DNA of 64,000 bases from Regnicoccus_A sp014224355. GTDB taxonomy: Bacteria; Cyanobacteriota; Cyanobacteriia; PCC-6307; Cyanobiaceae. Shown in pieces: positions 44,163 to 52,615 of the stretch. The translations under genes were made by a program, and so were the position numbers. The notes beneath the pieces are model-generated. The model was not told the DNA's origin. It did no database searches and worked only from the letters and a program-made list of their open reading frames with translations. The stretch lies in assembly GCF_050920705.1 (NCBI RefSeq), contig NZ_CP154799.1:2976001-3040000 (forward strand), given 5' to 3'. The first letter of the stretch is position 1, and every line of letters starts with the position of its first letter.

Positions 44163-45967
44163 GAAACAGGCTCCTTTTTAACGAAGGGTTGAAAGGGATA
44201 CCCCTCCTCGGAAAGGCTCCAATTGAAGAATTCGATGAAGTTCAGGCGCAGGCCATGCACAAATCCACTGATGATTGCCAGCAACAGGTTGATACCGTGA
44301 CCAAGCAGCAGAATCAGAATGGCAATCGGTAGACCCAATGGTACGTCTGAGTGATAGATCTGCGCAGCAAGTTGATTGAACGTAACCGCCAGAGATGCGC
44401 TGGCCAAGCCCAAGGCAAAGAGCCTCAGGTAGCTCATCACATCGCCGAACAGCTTGGAGATGTTGGTCAGTGATCCCAGACCATCAACAAGACGCAGGAT
44501 CAGATCAGCCGGATGGGCGATCGGCCGCTCGCTGCTCAGCAGAAGAATGGTGAGCAACCCACCGGCCCCCAGCCCCACACCCACATTCCCCGCCCAGGCC
44601 GTGCCCGCTCCGAGATAGACCACGAGCCCGGCAAGGATCACCGCCATCCAGCCGATCGGTTTCGCCCTGGCCGCCACGCCAGGGCCGCGGATGGCCACGA
44701 TGCCGTTGGCGAGCAGCAGGTGAAGGCAGCCCACCACGAGCGAGACCTTCATCATTGCGTCGTAGTCATTCAGGTTCAGGAGATTCAGCCGCGCCAGAGG
44801 CGATGCCGCCGGGGGCTCAATGCCGAAATAGCTTCCCGCCAGCACGCCATAGAGCAGCGCAAAGCTGAGCCCCACAACCGCCACGATGCGGAAGTGTCGC
44901 CCTCCCGGGCTGCGCCCCATCCCCTTCCAAAGCAGGCCCACCAGCACAGCCAGCACAAGGGCGTAGCCGGCATCGGCCAGGATCATGGCGAAGAAGATGG
45001 CAAAGGAGAAAAGGACCACGATCGAAGGGTCCCAGTCGCGATAGCCGGGGGTTTCGTAGAAGGTCACCAGGTCCTGACCTCCGGTCAGGGTGACCGGATT
45101 GGACAGGAGCGTGGGTGGTGCATCCTTCGGTTCGGGCTTCTCCGCCAGGAAGGCCAGACCGTGCTGCTGTGCGAACGCATCGAGACGGGCAAGATCGCGC
45201 CTGGGCAACCAGCCCTGGAGCTGCAGCAGGGTGCCGTCGTCTTGAGTCATGCCACTGGCCTGGGCGCGGGCCTGGGAGTCTTCGGCTCGGGCCAGGTGCC
45301 GCGACAGCAGGAAGATCCAGCGGCTCAGGGCTTCATGGTCCGCCTCCACCTCCTCGAGGGCTGTGCGGGCTGCATCCAGTTGCCGCCGCACCACGGCGGT
45401 GGGCTCGGAGCCGACATGGGAGCGGGGCACGGGCAGGGCCTCCGGATCGGGCTCCGAAGAGGCGATCAGGGCAAAGTAGAGGTGGCGGGGGCTTGCGTAG
45501 AGAAGCTGAAACGGCACCTCCAGGCTGGCCAGGGCCTCGCGGAACGGCTTGGCCTTCGGATGGGGCACCCGATAGAACCAGAGGCGTTGTCCGCCCAGCT
45601 GATCGAGGTCGGGCAGGGCCACATCACCCCAGGGCTCGAGCTCCCGCAGCCGGGCCTCCAGGGCCAGGAGCCGATCCTCGGCCTCCCGCTGGCGCTGTCG
45701 TGTGGCCAGGGCCTCGGCAATGAGGCGATCGAAATCGAAGTCGGCATCCACGCGGGTCTGATGGCGCCGCCGCCGCACGTCACTCAGGTAACGCAGCGCC
45801 TGCCGCGCCTCCTCGATCGGCCGGGCCGTGACGAAGGTGCCCTCTTCCGGAGGCGCCGCCAGGGGGATCAGGTGCACGCAGCCCAGCCGCTGCAGCCCAT
45901 CGATCAGGTTGTCCTTGTCGGCAGAGAGGCCGACAACGGTGACGCGCGCCAAGGGGACAATGCTCAT
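44159..45967 (-). CDS. atpI: A/V-type ATPase membrane subunit I (a-like)
   Basis: 602 residues. The N-terminal half is cytosolic with two coiled-coil arms (GLQRLGCVHLIPL; RQREAEDRLLALEARLRELE) that grip the stator. The C-terminal half has seven to eight spans: VVLFSFAIFFAMILADAGYA, GRHFRIVAVVGLSFALLYGV, GYGLVG-equivalent segments and the channel helix FALGLASASLAVTFNQLAAQ, whose Arg-bearing neighbour MSYLRLFALG is typical. It forms the ion half-channels against the K ring. It overlaps subunit D upstream and K downstream by 4 bases each. Confidence 0.93.
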   Translation of the reverse strand: MSIVPLARVTVVGLSADKDNLIDGLQRLGCVHLIPLAAPPEEGTFVTARPIEEARQALRYLSDVRRRRHQTRVDADFDFDRLIAEALATRQRQREAEDRLLALEARLRELEPWGDVALPDLDQLGGQRLWFYRVPHPKAKPFREALASLEVPFQLLYASPRHLYFALIASSEPDPEALPVPRSHVGSEPTAVVRRQLDAARTALEEVEADHEALSRWIFLLSRHLARAEDSQARAQASGMTQDDGTLLQLQGWLPRRDLARLDAFAQQHGLAFLAEKPEPKDAPPTLLSNPVTLTGGQDLVTFYETPGYRDWDPSIVVLFSFAIFFAMILADAGYALVLAVLVGLLWKGMGRSPGGRHFRIVAVVGLSFALLYGVLAGSYFGIEPPAASPLARLNLLNLNDYDAMMKVSLVVGCLHLLLANGIVAIRGPGVAARAKPIGWMAVILAGLVVYLGAGTAWAGNVGVGLGAGGLLTILLLSSERPIAHPADLILRLVDGLGSLTNISKLFGDVMSYLRLFALGLASASLAVTFNQLAAQIYHSDVPLGLPIAILILLLGHGINLLLAIISGFVHGLRLNFIEFFNWSLSEEGYPFQPFVKKEPVS

Positions 45968-46569
45968 CGGCTCAGCACCTTCTCCTTCTTGCGCTTGGCG
46001 ATCTTGGAGTTCACCACTCCGGCCCGCTCGGCGTCGGCGAGGTAGATCGTGATCGTTTTGATCGTGCCGCGGGTGCGGGGGATCAGCACCTTGTCGAACA
46101 GGTTGAACCGCTGGGTCACCGTGCGCTCAGCCTCCCGCAGCCGCTCGAGCCGCTGCTCAGCCACCTGAAGTTCGATCCTGGTGCGCAGAGCGTCCTTGAG
46201 ACACTCCACCACCCGGTCGACCCAGAAGGGCAGGGAGAGCAGGCCGTAATCCGCCACCGCCACGCTCACCCGGTCCACCCTGGGCAGGCGGGTACCCATC
46301 AGGTTCTCCTCCCCCACCTGCACGTCGGTGAGGCAGACGAGGCCATCGAGCAGGATCTCCGGGTGGGCGAGCATCGGGCAGACCCTGCCCACCTCGTCCT
46401 CCAGGGAGCGGAGCCGCTCCACAAGGGCCTTCACCGACTGGCTGGCCTGATCACGCTCGGCACTGAGCTGCCGCCGCTTGAGATCGAGGGAGGGAAGAAC
46501 ATCGTGGTAGGTCTTCAACAGGCCCTTCTGGCGCGTCAGCGAGGCCTTGGTCAGGGAAAGCCTGCTCAT
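45964..46569 (-). CDS. atpD: A/V-type ATPase central shaft subunit D
   Basis: 201 residues from ATG 46569. MSRLSLTKASLTRQKGLLKT is the canonical N-terminus of subunit D, and the C-terminus (RFNLFDKVLIPRTRGTIKTI followed by a basic tail KIAKRKKEKVLSR) pairs with it in the long coiled coil of the rotor axle. It couples catalysis in A3B3 to ring rotation. The start overlaps the B-subunit stop by 4 bases. Confidence 0.94.
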   Translation of the reverse strand: MSRLSLTKASLTRQKGLLKTYHDVLPSLDLKRRQLSAERDQASQSVKALVERLRSLEDEVGRVCPMLAHPEILLDGLVCLTDVQVGEENLMGTRLPRVDRVSVAVADYGLLSLPFWVDRVVECLKDALRTRIELQVAEQRLERLREAERTVTQRFNLFDKVLIPRTRGTIKTITIYLADAERAGVVNSKIAKRKKEKVLSR

Positions 46570-47915
46570 GGCTTCTGCGCCTGCCTGGGGAAATACTTGT
46601 CGATGAGGGGCTGCTTCATCAGCAGCTCCTCGGGCTCGAAGCATTCCGCCATCGTCTGCCAGGCCAGATCGAGAGCAGCTTCAAGGGGAAGATCCACATT
46701 GATGTCCATGAAGCGCGTACGGAACAGCTCACCGAACTTGATCAGTTTGGTATCGAACTCGGAGAGCTCAAAGGCCATGGCCTGCTTCTGCTGGGCATCC
46801 CTGGCACCGGAATAGAGGCGAATGGTGGTGTTCATCACCTGATTGTGATCTTCCCGCGTCACCTTGCCGATCACGTTCTGCTTGAGACGTGACAACGATC
46901 CGAAGGGATCAATCATTCCATCATGAAGGTAGAACTGGCCCTCCGTGATGTAGCCGGTGTTGTCGGGAACCGGATGGGTGACATCGTCGCCGGGCATGGT
47001 GGTGACCGTAAGCACGGTGACCGATCCACCCTGGGCGTAATCGGCGGCTTTCTCGTAGCGACGGGCCAGCTGGGAATAGAGGTTGCCGGGGTAGCCGCGG
47101 TTGGCCGGCACCTGATCCATGGCGATGCTGATCTCCTTGAGGGAATCGGCGTACGCGGTCATGTCCGTGAGCAGCACAAGCACCCGCTTGCCCTCCTCCA
47201 CCGCGAAACGTTCCGCCACCGCCAGGGCCATGTCAGGAATCAACGTGCGCTCCACAACGGGATCGGAAGCGAGATTCACGAACATCACCGTACGTGGGAA
47301 GACGCCAGCCTCCTCGAAGGTCTTGCGGAAGGAATAGTAATCATCGAAAATCAGCCCAAGCCCGCCGAACACAACCACGTCGGCATCGGCCTGAATACCG
47401 ATCCGGGCAAGGAAGTTGTTAAAGGGTTCACCGGAAACAGAGAAGATAGGAATCTTCTGACTTTCCACCAGGCAGTTATAGATATCGATCATCGGCACAT
47501 TGGTGCGGATCATCTTTGAGGCCAGGATGCGACGCATCGGATTGACCGAAGGGCCGCCGATCGCAACGCAGGCATCCTCCGAAAGGCTTGGGCCGCCATC
47601 GATCGGCTCGCCCGTGCCACGGAACACCCGGCCCAGAATGTTGCCTGAATAGGTGACGGTCATCGGGTGTCCGAGGAAGCGCACCTGGGAGTCGGTGGAG
47701 ACACCCTTGGTGCCCTGGAACACCTGCAGGGCCACAACCGTCTCCCGCAGCTCGATCACCTGGGCCAGAGACAACCTGCCATCCGCACCCTGCACCACCG
47801 CCAGGTCGTTGAAGCGAGGGGCTGTCTCGCCATCGTGACCACCTGGCGGTACCTCGACCCGGATGATGTCACCGACGATCTCAAGGATCTTGGAGTAGCT
47901 GATCAGTATGCTCAT
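46566..47915 (-). CDS. atpB: A/V-type ATPase regulatory subunit B (first gene of operon)
   Basis: 449 residues. MSILISYSKILEIVGDIIRV, FRGTGEPIDGGPSLSEDACV, NPMRRILASKMIRTNVPMID and the non-catalytic nucleotide site FSVSGEPFNNFLARIGIQAD (no Walker A Lys) mark it as subunit B. Further motifs are LLTDMTAYADSLKEISIAMD and PGNLYSQLARRYEKAADYAQ. It leads the operon B-D-I-K-E-DUF2764-A, so the usual E-DUF2764-A block has moved behind K. A TATAAT-like box sits about 70 bases upstream. Confidence 0.95.
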   Translation of the reverse strand: MSILISYSKILEIVGDIIRVEVPPGGHDGETAPRFNDLAVVQGADGRLSLAQVIELRETVVALQVFQGTKGVSTDSQVRFLGHPMTVTYSGNILGRVFRGTGEPIDGGPSLSEDACVAIGGPSVNPMRRILASKMIRTNVPMIDIYNCLVESQKIPIFSVSGEPFNNFLARIGIQADADVVVFGGLGLIFDDYYSFRKTFEEAGVFPRTVMFVNLASDPVVERTLIPDMALAVAERFAVEEGKRVLVLLTDMTAYADSLKEISIAMDQVPANRGYPGNLYSQLARRYEKAADYAQGGSVTVLTVTTMPGDDVTHPVPDNTGYITEGQFYLHDGMIDPFGSLSRLKQNVIGKVTREDHNQVMNTTIRLYSGARDAQQKQAMAFELSEFDTKLIKFGELFRTRFMDINVDLPLEAALDLAWQTMAECFEPEELLMKQPLIDKYFPRQAQKP

Positions 47916-47985
47916 CTCAGAGCGGACGCCAGAGCAAGCGAATGAAGCTCAATCATTTATCTCCGAAACTCACGCACGCTAGAAA

Positions 47986-47991
47986 ATTATA
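47986..47991 (-). promoter_or_regulatory. TATAAT box before the ATPase operon
   Basis: On the minus strand TATAAT is perfect; the region is AT-rich. The nearest TTGATC upstream is only 10 bases away, so the -35 is unclear. Transcription would start near 47979. Confidence 0.5.
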
Positions 47992-48431
47992 GACCTAAAG
48001 AGATCAAGAACGGTCGGATTTAGAGCATCTTAACGAGTTGAGACAATCTGCGGGCGGAAGGCGAAGAGGCCGAAAGCCACACGAAGCTCAGGGCCAGTGG
48101 ATGCGGTAGAGCAGAACCTGATGATCATGAGATACGCGCTGAAAAGCCATCATCAGGCCCTCAGCCCTGCGAAGGTCCATCCAACCCCTGGGGATGTGGC
48201 TGAGACTACGGAGCGGGAGCCCATCGCAAACGCCCCAGCCTTGTTCTCCGCCGGTCTGCGGGTAGCGCTCAGTCAACAGGCGGGCGCAGGAACGTGAGCA
48301 GCAGTGTCTGTTGACGTCCCGTCGTGCCAGCCAGGGGTAGGACGGGCCTGAATGGCTCGGAAAGCGCTCCAGGCCGAGCATGGTGAATCAAGAATCGCGG
48401 TCTCTGCAGTTCGCAGTGTCTGCAGTTCACG
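47992..48431. other. Intergenic stretch upstream of the ATPase operon
   Basis: Contains the operon promoter at its left end. The open frames at 48097-48297 (plus) and 48088-48381 (minus) have no recognised family and no good ribosome-binding site. Confidence 0.4.
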
Positions 48432-49230
<799 letters not shown>

Positions 49231-49372
49231 GAGGTGGTACTGAGGGGTCTCCACGGCAGTTCTGGCCAGTGGGTTGACCCACGGCAGACGATGAGAATCC
49301 CAGAATCCTTCAGAATCACCAGCCCAGCAGAAGAAGACACAGAAGGCTGCCAGTAGCGATCGAGCTGTCTGC

Positions 49373-50134
49373 GTGTTCGTCAACGATGCCGTGGACAGGG
49401 AATGCCTGAAGCAGCTCTCCGCCCATGGCACTGAATTGCTTGCCCTGCGCTGCACAGGTTTCAGCAATGTGGATCTCTCTGCAGCCCGTGGTCTTGGGAT
49501 CACGGTCACCCGTGTTCCCATCTGCCCTTCATGCACAATAGCGGAACATGCTGTGGCCTTGCTGCTTGCGCTGAACCGCAGAATCCACCGCGCTTTCAAC
49601 CGCGTGAGAGAGCTGAATTTCTCACTTCAGGGGCTGGTCGGATTTGATCTGAACAAAAAGATTGTAGGAATTGTAGGAACCGGCAAGATCGGGCGAATCG
49701 TTGCTCGCATTTGACGTGGCTTCGGCATGGGCAGCTCAAGAAGGGGTCACCTACGTGGACCGCTCACCCTGGCAAGCCTCAGCGATGTAATTTCTCTCCA
49801 CATTCCGCTGACTCCGGAAACGCACCACATGATTCATTCGTCGCGAACAATCGAGTGCATGAAACCTGGTGTGATCCTGGTGAATGTGAGTCGAGGGGCA
49901 CTCATCGATACAGCGGCCTTGATCGAAGCTCTGAAATCCGGTCATCTTGGTGGCGTTGCACCTGACATCTACGAAGAGGAGGAAAGGGTGTTCTTCGAGT
50001 ATCTTTCCGGAACCGTGCTGCAGGATGATCTTCTGGCCCGAATGCTGACCTTTCCGAATGTGCTGATCACGGCCCATCAGGCCTTTCTCACCCACGAAGC
50101 TCTGATGGACATCGCTCGCGCACCACTGGGGTAA
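49373..50134 (+). pseudogene. ldhA: D-lactate dehydrogenase (2-hydroxyacid dehydrogenase), decayed
   Basis: The first frame gives LLALRCTGFSNVDLSAARGL, IAEHAVALLLALNRRIHRAF and IVGIVGTGKIGRIVARI, the NAD-binding glycine motif, then a stop. The segment that should read RGFG..LAFDV is disrupted: LAFDVASAWAAQEGVTYVD lies in a second frame. A third carries SDVISLHIPLTPETHHMIHS, ILVNVSRGALIDTAALIEAL and PNVLITAHQAFLTHEAL (active-site His) to 50134. At least two short losses break the gene. In fermenting cyanobacteria this enzyme makes D-lactate from pyruvate. It lies between the CDF remnant and intact glgX. Confidence 0.85.
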
Positions 50135-50193
50135 ATCTTCGGGCTCTTCACGAAGGACAACCCTTCGTGGAAGGCTCTGTGCTCACGTGATTC

Positions 50194-52233
50194 GTGCAGA
50201 CTGATGCCATGGATGAATCCACCCAAGGTCGCAGCCACCCGATCGGCGCCACGTTGGAGCAGGGGGGTGCCAATTTCTGCCTGTTTTCGAGAACGGCAAC
50301 GGCTGTGGACCTTCTGCTGTTCGACGGGATGAACGACACGCGGCCGTCCCGGGTCGTCAGGCTCGATCCCCTGACCAATCGCACTTACCACTATTGGCAT
50401 GGCTTCGTGCCCGGTGTGGAGGCGGGTCAGGTGTATGGCTACCGGGTCCATGGTCCCTGGGACCCTTCGCGCGGCTTGTACTTTGATCCCTCCAGGGTGT
50501 TACTCGATCCCTATGGAAGGGCTGTGGCGATTCCGGAGGGATCCGGAGCCATGAAAAGTGTCGTCGTCGACCCAGGAGCCTACGACTGGCAGGGTGATGA
50601 GGCTCTGCGCCATCCCTGTGCCCGCACGATCATCTATGAAATGCATGTGCGGGGATTCACCGCCCATCCAAGTTCCGGAATTCCCCAGGAGCGGCGGGGG
50701 ACCTATGCTGGCCTGATCGAGAAGATTCCCTATCTGCAGGATCTCGGCATCACAGCCGTGGAGTTGTTGCCGGTTTTTGCCTTCGATCGTCAGGCCGCCC
50801 CCTCAGGCCATGGGAACTACTGGGGCTACCAGCCCCTGGGATTCTTCGCGCCCCATCCGGGCTACAGCTGCGGGGAAGCCCCCCTGGCCACTGTCGATGA
50901 ATTCCGGGACATGGTGAAAGCCCTGCATCGTGCAGGGATTGAGGTGGTCCTCGATGTGGTGTTCAACCACACGGCAGAGGGAGGTGTGGATGGGCCCACC
51001 TTCTGCTTCCGGGGCATCGACAATCCAAATTACTATCTTCTCAAGGAAGAGGGCAGTCAATACGCCGATTATTCAGGCTGTGGAAATACCTTGAATGCCA
51101 ACCACCCTGTTGTGCGACGGATGATAGTTGACAGTCTCCGGTACTGGGTTGCGGAGATGCATGTGGACGGCTTTCGTTTTGATCTGGCCTCCATCCTCGC
51201 CCGCGATTCAGCAGGCCATGTACTTCCCAATCCCCCCGTTCTCTGGGACATCGAATCGGATCCGCTGCTGGCGGGAACCAAACTGATCGCTGAAGCCTGG
51301 GATGCCGCAGGGCTCTATCAGGTGGGCAGTTTCGTCGGCGACAGCTGGCGCGAGTGGAACGGACGCTTTCGCGACGATGCCCGTGACTTCTTTCGCAGTG
51401 CACCAGGGTCCCTGGGCAGGTTCGCTGATCGCCTGATCGGCAGTCCTCAGATCTATGGACACAAGGAACGGGAAGCGGAGCAGAGCATCAATTTCGTGAC
51501 CTGTCACGATGGATTCACCCTCAACGATCTGGTTTCCTACAACCACAAGCATAATGAGGCCAATGGGGAACAGAATCGCGACGGCTGCGACGACAACCGT
51601 AGCTGGAACTGTGGCGTGGAAGGACCTAGCGATGATCCAGCCGTGGAGAGCCTGCGCAGCCGGCAGATCCGGAACTTCTTCGCTGTCACCCTGCTTTCTC
51701 TGGGTATCCCAATGCTGCTGATGGGCGATGAGGTCAGACGCTCCCAGCATGGCAACAACAACACCTATGGGATGGATAATGCCTCGAACTGGTTCGACTG
51801 GACCCTGCTTGAACAGCATGCCGATCTGCATCGTTTTGTGAAACTGATGATCAGCCGCCGATTGCTACGAGACCTTCACTCGGAACAGCAACGAACAAGC
51901 CTGAATATTCTGATCCGTGATGCCACCAAGGCCTGGCATGGCAATCGTCTCAACAACCCCGACTGGGGAGAGAACTCACACAGCATTGGTCTCACAATTC
52001 AGCTCAAGCGTGAAAACACCTGGCTTCACCTGATCCTGAATAGCTATTGGAAGCCTCTTGACTTCGAGCTTCCCTTGATCGGCGCAAATACTGTCACACC
52101 TTGGCGGCGCTGGTTGGACACATCGCTCGCTTCTCCAAACGATATTGTGCCTTGGGAGATGGCCCCGTCACACAGAGGGAACACATACGCGGCCGCAGAA
52201 CGATCAGTTGTAGTTCTTTATACGACTGGATGA
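50194..52233 (+). CDS. glgX: Glycogen debranching enzyme GlgX, copy 2 (intact)
   Basis: 679 residues (ATG 50209 is an alternative start). CBM48-like N-terminus GATLEQGGANFCLFSRTATA, then the GH13 barrel: VVFNHTAEGG, DGFRFDLASILA (nucleophile Asp), IAEAWDAAGLY (acid Glu), FVTCHDGFTLNDL (third acid), GDEVRRSQHGNNNTYGMDN. It cleaves alpha-1,6 branches so that glycogen phosphorylase can proceed. The intact GNNN stretch is exactly where copy 1 is frameshifted. It converges on the ackA remnant, with the two 3' ends overlapping slightly. Its context is the phosphoketolase route of glycogen breakdown. Confidence 0.96.
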   Translation: MQTDAMDESTQGRSHPIGATLEQGGANFCLFSRTATAVDLLLFDGMNDTRPSRVVRLDPLTNRTYHYWHGFVPGVEAGQVYGYRVHGPWDPSRGLYFDPSRVLLDPYGRAVAIPEGSGAMKSVVVDPGAYDWQGDEALRHPCARTIIYEMHVRGFTAHPSSGIPQERRGTYAGLIEKIPYLQDLGITAVELLPVFAFDRQAAPSGHGNYWGYQPLGFFAPHPGYSCGEAPLATVDEFRDMVKALHRAGIEVVLDVVFNHTAEGGVDGPTFCFRGIDNPNYYLLKEEGSQYADYSGCGNTLNANHPVVRRMIVDSLRYWVAEMHVDGFRFDLASILARDSAGHVLPNPPVLWDIESDPLLAGTKLIAEAWDAAGLYQVGSFVGDSWREWNGRFRDDARDFFRSAPGSLGRFADRLIGSPQIYGHKEREAEQSINFVTCHDGFTLNDLVSYNHKHNEANGEQNRDGCDDNRSWNCGVEGPSDDPAVESLRSRQIRNFFAVTLLSLGIPMLLMGDEVRRSQHGNNNTYGMDNASNWFDWTLLEQHADLHRFVKLMISRRLLRDLHSEQQRTSLNILIRDATKAWHGNRLNNPDWGENSHSIGLTIQLKRENTWLHLILNSYWKPLDFELPLIGANTVTPWRRWLDTSLASPNDIVPWEMAPSHRGNTYAAAERSVVVLYTTG

Positions 52234-52613
52234 GGCATGCAACTGCCTCCTCCAGTTCGGCCAGCAGGGCATCGTCGTGTTCACCGATGCCTCCGGTGAG
52301 GGCGATCACATCCTCACCTCCGAGGCTAGCCGCCATGAACCACGCGGTGGGCCACCAGAAGCAGATCGACCTGCAGACTCTCCAGCGCTGCGGGCAGCCA
52401 CCCTTCAATCACCTGCTCCAAAGCGCCGACCCCACGACTGTCCTCACCGATTGCCGCTGCGGCACCGTCGCCGTCCTGGTCGCCGGGGTGCCAGGGGCGC
52501 TGATCACGCCTGAGGCAGGCTCCATCAGGAGTGAACACGGCAGCCTTGAGGCTGGAGCTGCCCGCATTGAGAACCAGGACCGCTACATCTCCCGCAGGAA
52601 TCTGGCCAGCCAT
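52225..52613 (-). pseudogene. ackA: Acetate kinase with the middle deleted
   Basis: N-terminal part from ATG 52613: VAVLVLNAGSSSLKAAVF and VDLLLVAHRVVHGG, the first two phosphotransferase motifs of acetate kinase, then a stop. Directly next to it a second frame reads GGEDVIALTGGIGEHDDALL, the third motif near the C-terminus. About 270 residues between HRVVHGG and the third motif are gone, and the far C-terminus fades into the end of glgX. It lies just after xfp on the same strand (ATG 2 bases past the xfp stop), as in normal xfp-ackA operons. It cannot be active. Confidence 0.88.
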
Positions 52614-52615
52614 GC

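Noticed and set aside
44513..46045. A 510-codon plus-strand open frame
   Set aside because: Antisense to ATPase subunit I, which has full family motifs; the composition is that of GC-driven shadow frames.
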